From contig MWBL01000003.1 of the NCBI GenBank assembly GCA_002069015.1, positions 1-64,000 on the forward strand: a DNA stretch of 64,000 bases, read 5' to 3'. How positions within the stretch are numbered: position 1 is the stretch's first letter; every line of letters begins with the position of its first letter. Below the pieces are notes generated by a model. The model worked only from the letters and a program-made list of their open reading frames with translations, was not told the DNA's origin and did no database searches. The translations under genes and the position numbers were made by a program. Below are positions 8,801 through 16,973 of this stretch, one piece after another. This stretch comes from Firmicutes bacterium ADurb.Bin300. GTDB taxonomy: Bacteria > Bacillota > Clostridia > Oscillospirales > Acutalibacteraceae.

Positions 8801-10352
8801 AGCGTCAAGAACAGTTCCTTACATAAGCAAAGTATCAGGCGTTCCCATGGTAGAGCTTGCCGCCAAGGTAATGGTGGGGAAAGCGCTGAAGGACTTAGGG
8901 TACGGCACGGGACTTTACAAATCGCCGCCTTATTATGCGGTAAAGGTACCCGTTTTCTCCTTTGAAAAGCTTGTTGACGTAAACTCCTATCTCGGACCTG
9001 AAATGAAGTCTACAGGTGAGGTTTTGGGCATTGGTAAAACTATTAAAGAAGCGCTTTTTAAGGGGCTTACCTCGGCAAATATCAGCATTCGTGTTCCGTT
9101 TTCGGGCGAAAGAGTAGGGGTTTTCCTGAGTGTCGACGGGAATGATTTATTTGAGGTTGTGGGTGTTGCGAAAAAGTTTGACGAATTGGGCTTCGGACTG
9201 TATGCAACAAAGGAAACGGCAAAATCCATATCAAGACTGGGAATAAATGTTACACGAGTTCACGGAATGAGGGATGTGGACGGGGCATTTTCTTATCTTG
9301 AAAAAGGAAATATAAGCTATATTATATATACCGGAGCCTTGGAGGACTCGACTCTCGAGGACTATATTGCGCTTCACCGAAGAGCGGTTCAGCTTGGAAT
9401 TCCTTGTCTTACCTCTCTTGATACCGCAAATGCTCTTGCGGATATTATCGGAGCAAGATATAATGAGAGTAATACGGAGCTTATAAATATTAATAGTATG
9501 CGTTCCGAACGCGCGAGAATAAAGTTTACAAAGATGCAAGGCTCGGGCAATGATTATATTTTTATTGAAAACCTCAAAAACGAAATAGCGTTCCCCGAGG
9601 CACTTTGCATAAGCTTATGTGACAGGCATTACGGTATCGGAGCGGCGGGTATAGTGCTTATAGAAAATTCCGATACTGCTGATATGAAAATGCGCATATT
9701 TAACACAGACGGCAGTGAGGGACAAATGGCAGGCAACAGCATTCGATGTTTAGGGAAATATCTTTATGATAACGGCTTAGTCAGAAAAGAGGAAATGGAC
9801 ATTGAAACCGCGAGCGGAATAAAACACCTGAAGCTTTATATCGGAAACGCAAGGACAACATCCGTTTGTGTTGATATGGGAAAGACATCGCTCAAAGCAG
9901 CCGATTTACCTACAACATTGGAGGTGGAGGAGGTTGTTGACTATCCCTTAACAATAGATTCCCATAACTATAAGATTACTTGCGTGTCTGTTGGAAATCC
10001 CCATTGTGTAGTTTTTTGCGGCAGAGTAGACGACATAGATATGGAGAAAATCGGACCCTTGTTTGAAAGGGCTGAAGTATTTCCTGAGAGAATAAACACG
10101 GAGTTTGTCAGAATTGTTAACGCAACAACAATCAAAATGCGCGTGTATGAAAGGGGTAACGGGGAAACATTAGCATGCGGAACGGGAGCGTGCGCGGCGG
10201 TTGTTGCCGCAACAAGGCTCGGGCACTGTAAAAAAGGCGAGGATATAACCGTAAAGCAAAAAGGCGGCGACCTTGTCGTGAACTATACAGACGAAAGAGT
10301 ATTGCTGACAGGTGACGCCGTAAGGGTTTTTGACGGTAATATAAAGTATTAG
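5823..10352 (+). CDS. carB-dapF: Fusion: CarA N-terminal domain (no glutaminase) + CarB + DapF
   Basis: One uninterrupted frame of 1,509 residues carrying parts of three enzymes. Residues ~3-138 are the small-chain N-terminal domain of carbamoyl phosphate synthase (FEGVLCGYEG, the VDTRE motif near 110). The class I glutamine amidotransferase domain that should follow is absent; only a ~30-residue basic linker is present. Residues ~170-1230 are a full CarB: two ATP-grasp halves (GSGPIVIGQ near 180, GSGPIRIGQ near 714, both with intact IEVNPR loops) and the MGS-like allosteric domain from ~1093. Residues ~1233-1509 are DapF of full length, but the first catalytic Cys position is Ala (MAGNS, residue 1303) while the second (ACGTGAC, 1452) is kept. 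The GTG at 5823 is spaced properly from AAGGGG; the ATG at 5817 is too close. Ammonia is the inferred nitrogen donor; ArgF is the likely consumer. Confidence 0.9.
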   Translation: MKKGYLILSDGKAFEGVLCGYEGEASGALAVNTSCCGYLRALTCTDNADKILIDAFPLSGAHAVTGEEIISESAAVGYVVREICDIKTDRSTGTLEEFLLKKKIPALCNVDTREIIRYIRKNRITGAAISKKAPGKDCSLKFPSKYTCPFSGKAPLFNGKGARKRAEEIKKIKKTLLIGSGPIVIGQAAEFDYAGTQACRVLKQEGIEVVLVNPNPATIMTDKILADRIYLEPLTLITIKRIIVKEKPDSLLAGLGGQTGLTLAMQLSKEGFLKKNNVRLLGTRAESICKAEDRRLFKATMNSIGQSTIPSDIAEDIETALKVAQNIGYPVIIRPAFTLAGSGSGVANNPEQMRALAKTGLTASPISQILVEKNIFGWKEIEFEAIRDRQGNAIAVCSMENIDPVGVHTGDSIVVAPALTLTDREYNMLREATLKIVDALGIIGGCNCQYALCPDKTQYAVIEVNPRVSRSSALASKATGYPIAKVTAKLALGYTLDEIKNEITGRTSAFFEPSLDYVVLKFPKWPFDKFFGANRSIGTQMKATGEVMSIAPSFEMALMKAVRGAEISLDSLEASSDKSIPVAKRLKNIDDKRLFTIYEALKSNIDEDEICDITRIDRLFIRKIKNLVCFEKSISGKEINNISYIKGKKLGYTDEALKRISGSALPASNKASYKTADSCSGRLDTVIPYFYSTYDEKCESREWKRSKKPVILVLGSGPIRIGQGIEFDYSCVHCVWTLKELGYEVVIINNNPETVSTDYNTADRLYFEPLCPEDVMNIIEVEKPVAVVVAFGGQTAIRLAKMLDEKGIKILGTSAEGIDIAEDRERFDKLLEKFGVSRPQGMGVMTKEQAFEAAVKLGYPVLLRPSYVIGGQNMIIARTSGDIDRYMDIILADKIENPVLVDKYMEGPELEVDVISDGKDVLIPGIMQHIERAGVHSGDSIAVYPPYNINDKMLQTLVDLSGRLALALGTKGLVNIQYLLYQNEPYVIEVNPRASRTVPYISKVSGVPMVELAAKVMVGKALKDLGYGTGLYKSPPYYAVKVPVFSFEKLVDVNSYLGPEMKSTGEVLGIGKTIKEALFKGLTSANISIRVPFSGERVGVFLSVDGNDLFEVVGVAKKFDELGFGLYATKETAKSISRLGINVTRVHGMRDVDGAFSYLEKGNISYIIYTGALEDSTLEDYIALHRRAVQLGIPCLTSLDTANALADIIGARYNESNTELININSMRSERARIKFTKMQGSGNDYIFIENLKNEIAFPEALCISLCDRHYGIGAAGIVLIENSDTADMKMRIFNTDGSEGQMAGNSIRCLGKYLYDNGLVRKEEMDIETASGIKHLKLYIGNARTTSVCVDMGKTSLKAADLPTTLEVEEVVDYPLTIDSHNYKITCVSVGNPHCVVFCGRVDDIDMEKIGPLFERAEVFPERINTEFVRIVNATTIKMRVYERGNGETLACGTGACAAVVAATRLGHCKKGEDITVKQKGGDLVVNYTDERVLLTGDAVRVFDGNIKY

Positions 10353-10370
10353 GAATTTTGGGGTGATTTT

Positions 10371-11129
10371 TTGATAAAAATTATGACATTTAATATCCGT
10401 TGCGCAGATGTTAAGGGCGTTACCTGGGAGGAAAGAAGAGGACTTGTTTCACAGCAAATTTCTGATGTTCTTCCGGATAGTGTAGGGCTTCAGGAGGCCC
10501 ATACGGGATGGATGGATTATCTGATTGAGGAACTTGCGGATAAATACGATTACATAGGAGTCGGCAGGGAAGACGGAAAGCGCGAAGGCGAATTCACCTC
10601 AATATTTTATCTCAAAGAAAAATACGAAGTAAAAGACAGCGGGAATTTCTGGCTTTCCGAAACACCTGATGTGCCGTCGAAGGGATGGGACGCGGCGTGT
10701 ACAAGAATTTGTACATGGGCAAAGCTTGCTGACAGGAAAACCGGAAAGGAATATGTTCATATAAACACTCATTTTGACCACAGGGGGAGACAGGCGCAGC
10801 TTAAAAGCGTTTATATGATTCACGAAAAAGCGAAGGAATTTGAAGCTTTGCCTGTAGTTTTTACTGCTGACCTGAATATTCTTGAGGGCAGCGATATTTA
10901 TCTGAAAATGGTGTCATCCCTTCTGAAGGATTCAAAGCATTTAGCCGCGGACACTATGAGCTGTTTAACCTTCCACAACGCTTTTCCCAAAAAATTCAAG
11001 GACTATGTAATAGACTATGTTCTTGTTAACCGTCATGTAACACCGAAGGTATACAAAGTGATAACACAAGGTATTGACGGTCGGTTTGTATCTGATCATT
11101 ATCCTGTCTACGCAGACTGTGAAATATAA
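10371..11129 (+). CDS. Endonuclease/exonuclease/phosphatase-family protein
   Basis: A 252-residue metal-dependent phosphoesterase of the EEP (DNase I-like) superfamily. Visible family marks are MTFNIR at the start, the metal-binding Glu in GLQEAH (~residue 42), the NTHFDH His near 137, TADLN near 165 and the terminal SDHYPV His near 242. There is no signal peptide, so it is expected in the cytoplasm. The start is TTG at 10371 behind GGGGTGA. It follows the CPS-DapF gene by 18 bases and may be co-transcribed, but nothing links it to arginine. The substrate, whether nucleic acid, phospholipid or inositol phosphate, cannot be told. Confidence 0.8.
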   Translation: MIKIMTFNIRCADVKGVTWEERRGLVSQQISDVLPDSVGLQEAHTGWMDYLIEELADKYDYIGVGREDGKREGEFTSIFYLKEKYEVKDSGNFWLSETPDVPSKGWDAACTRICTWAKLADRKTGKEYVHINTHFDHRGRQAQLKSVYMIHEKAKEFEALPVVFTADLNILEGSDIYLKMVSSLLKDSKHLAADTMSCLTFHNAFPKKFKDYVIDYVLVNRHVTPKVYKVITQGIDGRFVSDHYPVYADCEI

Positions 11130-11158
11130 ATTAAGCGTCTTTTTGACTGTTTGATATA

Positions 11159-11187
11159 TTGACAGTGCAATTTTTGTGTGGTAGCAT
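11159..11187 (+). promoter_or_regulatory. Probable promoter of the exported PHP gene
   Basis: TTGACA at 11159-11164 and TAGCAT at 11182-11187 with a 17-base spacer. The -35 is consensus, the -10 weaker. It lies about 40 bases before the ATG of the next gene. Confidence 0.5.
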
Positions 11188-11226
11188 AAAATCGTATAAA
11201 TGTGATTTAAAAAGGAAGGGTTATCT

Positions 11227-12567
11227 ATGAAAAGTAAGCTTTTAAGGATGCTGCTGCTAACCGCGCTTGTAATTGCTTTAGGGGCGGTATTCACTCTTGC
11301 GGTAAGCGCAGCGGGCGAAAACCTTATAATAACAAATCCCTACGAGAATGTCGATTGGGACACATGGCATGCATACAAGACACAGCTTCATTGCCATACG
11401 CTGGCGAGCGACGGAGATATACAGCTAAACGATGTTGTGGAAATTCACTATGCTCTTGATTACGATATAGTTGCGATAACAGACCACGCGACTGTAAGCA
11501 AGGGCTGGACTACTCCGCCACAAACCATACCGCTATTCAGGCTTGTTAAATATGAACGCACTAAAATGGCCCCGGTAATTCCCCTTACACAAGAAAGATA
11601 TGATGAAATTACTAACGGTGTAGGTCGTGACGGCAGGGGCATGCTCGCAGTTGAAAAAGGGGTTGAGTTAAACGGCGCGGTTCCCAGTAACAGCCATTTA
11701 ACGGGATATTTTGCCGATTACGGTCAAGGACTTTTCGGCGTTGACGGGGACTATGAGACTCCCGTGCGGGAAAACGGGGAAGCGGGCGGAATTACTATGC
11801 TCTCGCATCTCGGAAATTATTATGAATATCACGAGGAAACGTATCCCAATATGGAAAACGATGAAAAGCTGATTAATAAATTCGCTAATATTTTTCTAAA
11901 GTATCCAACCTGCGTCGGAATGGATATAAACAGCGGTACCGATTCTCATACCTTCAGGGATAGGAAGCTTTATGACAATATTCTTCAAAAAACCATTCCC
12001 AACGGCGTTACACCCTGGTGCTTCACCTTCAGCGACGCACATCAGGCAGGTCAGTATGACAGGGCATTTACCGTTCACATGATGCTCGAAAGGACAAACG
12101 AGGAGCTTCGTCGCAGTATGCAGGAAGGCACGCTGTTTGCCATTTCTCGCCATGCAAGAACGGAGCTTGGAGAGGATTTTGTCGGCGAGGGAGCTTATCC
12201 CATAGTGACAAGAGTAGAGGTTGATGAGGACGAGGATACAATTGAGCTGACTTGTGAGAACTGTAACGAGGTAATATGGGTTGCTGACGGTGTGGAGATT
12301 GCAAGGGGCGCCGTAATAGACTTAAATGATTACGAATGGGGGATAACCTCCTATGTAAGAGCATACCTTACAGGCGGCGGCGGAATATGCTATGTTGAGC
12401 CGTTTACAGTTCAAAGAGAAGGCGTCCCGTATGACAGTGTAGAGGTTCCGGACGAATTCGCTCAGGAGGATTTTTTGAGATTACTCGTCACGGTATTAGA
12501 CGAAATGTTTTTTAAGAACAGCATGATTATTAACCTATTTAAGCAATACGCTCTCGGGCTTGCTTAA
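11227..12567 (+). CDS. Exported PHP-domain metallohydrolase
   Basis: A secreted or membrane-tethered phosphoesterase-like protein of 446 residues. A classical signal peptide (residues 1-32, ending AVSAAG) is followed by a PHP domain: the first metal motif QLHCHT near 55, the ITDHA motif near 85, and LSHLGN near 195. The C-terminal ~100 residues form a beta-rich domain resembling those of CehA/McbA-like PHP proteins. PHP domains bind two or three metals and hydrolyse phosphoesters; the substrate outside the cell is unknown. AAGGAAGGG precedes the ATG. The peptide ABC operon begins 213 bases later under its own likely promoter, so a joint function is only a guess. Confidence 0.75.
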   Translation: MKSKLLRMLLLTALVIALGAVFTLAVSAAGENLIITNPYENVDWDTWHAYKTQLHCHTLASDGDIQLNDVVEIHYALDYDIVAITDHATVSKGWTTPPQTIPLFRLVKYERTKMAPVIPLTQERYDEITNGVGRDGRGMLAVEKGVELNGAVPSNSHLTGYFADYGQGLFGVDGDYETPVRENGEAGGITMLSHLGNYYEYHEETYPNMENDEKLINKFANIFLKYPTCVGMDINSGTDSHTFRDRKLYDNILQKTIPNGVTPWCFTFSDAHQAGQYDRAFTVHMMLERTNEELRRSMQEGTLFAISRHARTELGEDFVGEGAYPIVTRVEVDEDEDTIELTCENCNEVIWVADGVEIARGAVIDLNDYEWGITSYVRAYLTGGGGICYVEPFTVQREGVPYDSVEVPDEFAQEDFLRLLVTVLDEMFFKNSMIINLFKQYALGLA

Positions 12568-12700
12568 GGAGGTAACAGACCTGTAATATTATGTTCGACA
12601 GCATTTTACCAAGATGTCATGGTAGTGCGATAAATCGCTAAAATACGTGGTTTTAATGGTTACAAAAAGATTACACAATAGTTACAATAAGGAGTTATTA

Positions 12701-12729
12701 TTGTGTTTGTTTTCACCTTGTGATATTAT
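12701..12729 (+). promoter_or_regulatory. Probable promoter of the peptide ABC operon
   Basis: TTGTGT at 12701-12706 and TATTAT at 12724-12729 with a 17-base spacer, about 50 bases before the start of the binding-protein gene. The 213-base gap from 12568 holds no other clear element; a TACCA/TGGTA inverted pair near 12607-12624 is too short to call. Confidence 0.5.
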
Positions 12730-12780
12730 GTACGAGGTATTTTATCAATACTATAAATACAATTACTTAGGAGGAATACC

Positions 12781-14889
12781 ATGTTAAGCAAGAAAAAAAT
12801 TGTAGCTTTGCTTCTGGTTCTTGCGCTTACCCTTACTGTTGTAGCGACATCCTGCAACCTTACAGGCGGCAAAGGTCCATCCGGCACCCTGGTTATTGGA
12901 ACAAGCGACTTCGAAGAAAAGTTTAACCCGTTCTTCGTTGAGAACGCGTATGATATGCAAGTTATGGACCAGATCTTTGTGTCGGTTCAGAAAATCAACG
13001 CTGACAATACCCTTATCGACTGGGGCGGCAACATCTCTTATGAACAAGTCCAAGCACAGGACGGACACACACAGGTTAAGTATACCGTTAAGCTTAAGCC
13101 CGGTATGAAGTTTACCGACGGTGAGCCTGTCACAATCGATGATGTTATTTTCTATTACAAGGTTATTTCTGACCCCGGCTATGACGGACCTTCAAGCACA
13201 TTCCCGCTTACAGTAGATATAGTAGGACTTAAGGAATACTATTATGACGACGCATCCTACAGCGAAAAAATTGCTCAGATTACAAAAGATGTCGAGGCAG
13301 AATATGCTGCGGATGTTATTTCGGAAAAGGATTTTATAGACTATCTTGTAGCTACCAATCTTGAGGGTTGGTGGGATGGAGATCCCGCCGGTTTTGTCGA
13401 CACCGATTATACCTGGTCCGATTATATTAAAGATGAGGGCTTTGGAGACGAGCTTGCCAAGATTGACGCTAAAAACGCTCAGGCTATGCTTAATCTCCTT
13501 GCCAAGGTAGAATACGAGAAATATGCATCAGCATATGATCCGCAGACATATTACCAAAACAAGGCGGAGAAAGAATACATTAAGGGCAACCTTGATAACG
13601 GTATAACGGTTGCCGATATCTCAGGCATAACCAAAGTAGATGACTTAACCTGCACGGTTCTCTTTGATTCTGTTGATATTTACGGAGACCGTAACGTTAA
13701 TGCTATTCTTGTTCCCGAGCACTATTACGGGAAGGATTTCAAGAAGGGCGATGTTTCTTCAATAAAGGCAAATATGGGTTCTCCTATCGGCTCAGGTCCG
13801 TTTAAGTGGGTAAGCTTTGCCGACAATATTGCTACTTGCACAGCAAACAAAGATTATTTTGAAGGTACGCCAAAGCTTGAATTCGTAAAATGGCAGTATG
13901 TTCCTGATGCCGATATAATGACCGCCCTCGCATCCGGAGAGATTGACATAGCAAATCCCAGCGCAGATAAAGAATTAATTGAAACCATTGACAAAAATCA
14001 AAACCTTGCATATGACCTTATGGACAATAACGGTTACGGCTATCTTGCAATTAACTCTAAAAATGTAACAGACGTGAACGTTCGCAGAGGCTTGCTTAGC
14101 CTTATGAACCGCGGACCTTCCGTTAAGGGTTATTACGGTAATATTGCCGATGTTATTGAGCGCCCGATGACCACAACTCTTGCAGAGTATCCCGATGGGG
14201 CTACTGTTAAGTATCCTTATGACCCTGCAAAGGCGCTTGAGTTCTTCAAACAAGGCGGTTACACCCAGAAGGACGGCAAGCTTGTCAACGCTTCCGGGAA
14301 ACAGCTTTCCGTTAACGTTTACATCGGCGGCGAAGGCATAGGAGACCACCCGGGTTACGCTATGCTTACTCAGGCAGCTGCCGACCTGAAGGATTTAGGC
14401 GGCGAGCTTATTATTCAGGACGTTCAATTTTCTGTTCTTCAGGCTGCTATGAATGACGGCTCGGCAGATATGTTCGTACTCGCCTGGGGTGAAAGCAACA
14501 CATGTGACCAGTCCACCATTTATATGACAAACGGCGGACAGAACAGAACAGGTATAAGCAACAAAGATCTTGATAAGCTTCTCACAGAAATTCCGAAGAC
14601 TATAGACCTTGCGGAGAGAAAAGCCAAGGTTGCCCAGGCTCTTGATATAGTTATGGACGAAGCTGTTGAGCTCCCGCTTTATCAGAGAAAGAATATGCTT
14701 GTATACAACGTTGCCGCAGTTGACCAAACAACGCTTCCAGAAACGTCAACATACTGGACTTACGAGAAGGTTCTTTGGAAGGTTGCGATGAAACCGGTGA
14801 CAGACGCCTCCACACCCTCTGCAAAGGACACTTCGGCTTCTGCTGCCGACACCTCAAGCAGCTTTGAAACTGATACCTCAGCGGGATAA
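12781..14889 (+). CDS. Peptide/opine-type ABC substrate-binding lipoprotein (family 5)
   Basis: The extracytoplasmic receptor of a dipeptide/oligopeptide ABC importer, 702 residues. A signal peptide ends in VATSC, so Cys25 would be lipidated. The SBP_bac_5 fold follows: LKPGMKFTDGEPVTIDDV near 105, GSGPFKW near 345, and the usual NVRRGL helix near 435. An acidic insertion of about 120 residues (~155-275) rich in Asp/Tyr separates early strands. The last ~30 residues are almost only Ser, Thr, Ala and Asp, an unusual tail after the domain. The gene opens a five-gene operon and is followed by a long palindrome. Whether the ligand is peptide, nickel or a sugar-like compound is not visible. Confidence 0.9.
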   Translation: MLSKKKIVALLLVLALTLTVVATSCNLTGGKGPSGTLVIGTSDFEEKFNPFFVENAYDMQVMDQIFVSVQKINADNTLIDWGGNISYEQVQAQDGHTQVKYTVKLKPGMKFTDGEPVTIDDVIFYYKVISDPGYDGPSSTFPLTVDIVGLKEYYYDDASYSEKIAQITKDVEAEYAADVISEKDFIDYLVATNLEGWWDGDPAGFVDTDYTWSDYIKDEGFGDELAKIDAKNAQAMLNLLAKVEYEKYASAYDPQTYYQNKAEKEYIKGNLDNGITVADISGITKVDDLTCTVLFDSVDIYGDRNVNAILVPEHYYGKDFKKGDVSSIKANMGSPIGSGPFKWVSFADNIATCTANKDYFEGTPKLEFVKWQYVPDADIMTALASGEIDIANPSADKELIETIDKNQNLAYDLMDNNGYGYLAINSKNVTDVNVRRGLLSLMNRGPSVKGYYGNIADVIERPMTTTLAEYPDGATVKYPYDPAKALEFFKQGGYTQKDGKLVNASGKQLSVNVYIGGEGIGDHPGYAMLTQAAADLKDLGGELIIQDVQFSVLQAAMNDGSADMFVLAWGESNTCDQSTIYMTNGGQNRTGISNKDLDKLLTEIPKTIDLAERKAKVAQALDIVMDEAVELPLYQRKNMLVYNVAAVDQTTLPETSTYWTYEKVLWKVAMKPVTDASTPSAKDTSASAADTSSSFETDTSAG

Positions 14890-14924
14890 AATAAAAGAAT
14901 AAAGAAGTATTACTGATTGGTCTC

Positions 14925-14954
14925 ATATCCCACCTGATATATCAGGTGGGATAT
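14925..14954. promoter_or_regulatory. 30-bp perfect palindrome after the binding-protein gene
   Basis: Bases 14925-14938 are the exact reverse complement of 14941-14954, with a self-complementary AT between. As RNA it makes a stem of about 13 base pairs with a four-base loop, but no U run follows, so it is probably an mRNA-stabilising or partial-stop hairpin that leaves more binding-protein message than permease message. Confidence 0.7.
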
Positions 14955-14977
14955 ATAATTAGAAAGAGGGAAAACAA

Positions 14978-15952
14978 ATGCGGCAATATATCTTCAGAAG
15001 AGTGATGATAAGCTTTATAGTGCTTATCGGAGTCTCAATATTGCTTTACGCTTTGGTTAGATTGATGCCGTCAGACTTTATAGACATGACTACCGCCGGA
15101 AATGTTAAGATGTCTGATGAGGTAAGGGAAAGTCTGAAGGAAGCATACGGTCTTGATAAAGGCATCGTTGAGGGATATATTTCCTGGATTTGGTCTGCGC
15201 TTCACGGCGATTTGGGAATTTCGTTTATTTATCGAAAGCCCGTAACAGAAATTATTGCGAAATATGCACCTATCACATTTGCGGTTGCATTTATAGCACT
15301 TGTATTTGAGGTTCTCGTTGCCGTTCCTTTGGGTATTGCGGCAGCGAAGAGACAGTACTCAAAAATGGATTATATAATAGTATCTTTCGCATTCATGGGG
15401 ATATCACTGCCGATATTCTTTTTTGCACAAATACTAAAGCGTGTCTTCGGCTTTTACGGACTTGATATCCTTCCCGTTTCGGGAATGCTTACCGCAAGAG
15501 CGACATATGTATCGTTTACCTTTACAAAGCTTCTTGATTACGCACGGCATCTTGTCCTTCCGATATCGTGCTTCGTTATTACGAGTGTCGGCGGACTTCT
15601 GCGTTATACCCGAACTAATATGCTTGAGGCTCTTAATGCCGATTATGTGAGGACGGCAAGGGCGAAAGGTTTACCTGAAAAGAAGGTTATAAACAAGCAC
15701 GCTTTCAGGAACACGCTTATACCCGTTGTCACAATGGTCGGCGGAATGCTGCCCTCGCTCTTTTCCGGGGCGGCTATCACCGAAAGCCTGTTCGGTCTTG
15801 ACGGTTTGGGTAAAATCGCTCTTGAAGCTTCTTACAGAGCTGATATACCTTATTTAATGGGCTTTAATATGTTCCTTGCCATCCTGACGCTGGCAGGAAC
15901 TCTTATTGCAGATATTCTTTACGCCGTAGTTGACCCGCGCGTAAAGTATTGA
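14978..15952 (+). CDS. Peptide ABC transporter permease (DppB-type)
   Basis: First membrane subunit of the importer, 324 residues with about six helices. N-terminal MRQYIFRR and one helix, a periplasmic-side loop of ~70 residues, then the BPD_transp_1 domain with the EAA loop near residues 215-245 (LEALNADYVRTARAKGLPEKKV), where it meets the ATPases. It is followed 14 bases later by the DppC-type permease, as is usual. Start ATG behind AGAAAGAGGG. Length and motifs match DppB/OppB well; the substrate is set by the binding protein. Confidence 0.93.
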   Translation: MRQYIFRRVMISFIVLIGVSILLYALVRLMPSDFIDMTTAGNVKMSDEVRESLKEAYGLDKGIVEGYISWIWSALHGDLGISFIYRKPVTEIIAKYAPITFAVAFIALVFEVLVAVPLGIAAAKRQYSKMDYIIVSFAFMGISLPIFFFAQILKRVFGFYGLDILPVSGMLTARATYVSFTFTKLLDYARHLVLPISCFVITSVGGLLRYTRTNMLEALNADYVRTARAKGLPEKKVINKHAFRNTLIPVVTMVGGMLPSLFSGAAITESLFGLDGLGKIALEASYRADIPYLMGFNMFLAILTLAGTLIADILYAVVDPRVKY

Positions 15953-15966
15953 GGAGGTGTGGGTAA

Positions 15967-16965
15967 GTGGATGATTTATTAAAACGCAATGCACAGGGCG
16001 AAGAAGAGCTTGAAATGAATCAGGTAATCTTATCGCCGACTCAGCTTGTAATGAAACGATTCGCGAGAAATAAGCTTGCGATAATGGGGCTGTGCGTTCT
16101 TCTATTCATGACGCTTTTCTGCTTCCTTGGACCTGTAATATCGCCCTTAAGGTACGGAGAAACAGAGCTTTTTTACATTGATCCCGACACCGGCGAGGAA
16201 ATCAGAATGAGTGAAAAGGATAGGCTGTCAACCGCTATTCTTTATACTAAAGGAGAGATGTCCGTAAGGCATCCTCTCGGGACGGATAAGGGCGGAATGG
16301 ATATGCTCACGCGACTTATGTACGGCGGAAGAGTGTCGCTTTTAGTCGGGTTGTGTGTTGTGTTCGTCGAGCTGTTAATCGGTGTAACGCTTGGGGGTAT
16401 AGCCGGGTATTACGGCGGAAAAATAGATATGCTGATAATGCGCCTTGTTGAAATATTCTATTCGGTACCCTTTATTCCGTTAATGCTGATTTTATCCTCT
16501 ATTATGATTTCGCTTAAGATATCGCCTCAATACAAGATTTATTATATTATGTTCGTAATGGGAGTTCTTTATTGGGCGAGCGTCGCCAGAATGATAAGAG
16601 GAAACATTCTCTCGCTTCGTGAGATGGAATACATGCAAGCGGCGGAGGCAATGGGAATCAGGACGTCGCGCAAGATATTCCGTCATCTTATTCCAAACGT
16701 TATGCCTATTATTATTGTTATGGCTACTATGGATTTGGGTGCAATAATTCTCACTGAGTCAACGATGAGCTTTTTGGGAGTAGGAGTTGCCGCGCCTTAC
16801 GCATCCTGGGGCAATATGGTTCAGGCGGTAACAGATAAAACCGTTATGGAAAATTACCTTAACATCTGGGTCCCGCCCGGGCTTTGTATTCTTCTTACGG
16901 TGCTGGCATTCAACTTCGTCGGTGACGGTTTGCGTGATGCGTTTGACCCGAAAATGAAAAGGTAG
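15967..16965 (+). CDS. Peptide ABC transporter permease (DppC-type)
   Basis: Second membrane subunit, 332 residues. It has the N-terminal OppC_N helix (residues ~38-60), a loop with a longer than usual acidic insert (DPDTGEEIRMSEKDR), then the transport domain with the EAA motif EYMQAAEAMGIRTSRKIFRH near 218-238. It starts at GTG 15967 behind GAGGAGGTG and ends eight bases before the first ATPase gene. It forms the pore with the preceding gene product. Confidence 0.93.
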   Translation: MDDLLKRNAQGEEELEMNQVILSPTQLVMKRFARNKLAIMGLCVLLFMTLFCFLGPVISPLRYGETELFYIDPDTGEEIRMSEKDRLSTAILYTKGEMSVRHPLGTDKGGMDMLTRLMYGGRVSLLVGLCVVFVELLIGVTLGGIAGYYGGKIDMLIMRLVEIFYSVPFIPLMLILSSIMISLKISPQYKIYYIMFVMGVLYWASVARMIRGNILSLREMEYMQAAEAMGIRTSRKIFRHLIPNVMPIIIVMATMDLGAIILTESTMSFLGVGVAAPYASWGNMVQAVTDKTVMENYLNIWVPPGLCILLTVLAFNFVGDGLRDAFDPKMKR

Positions 16966-16973
16966 GTGAGAGT

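Noticed and set aside
5817..10352. The three-part CPS/DapF gene as a sequencing or assembly artefact
   Set aside because: The frame is continuous for 4.5 kb, domain borders fall at natural ends, and the linker regions have no poly-base runs typical of errors. Raw reads would still be the final test.
12568..12780. Riboswitch or operator before the peptide ABC operon
   Set aside because: Only short imperfect inverted words are present (TACCA/TGGTA); no known aptamer core was recognised.
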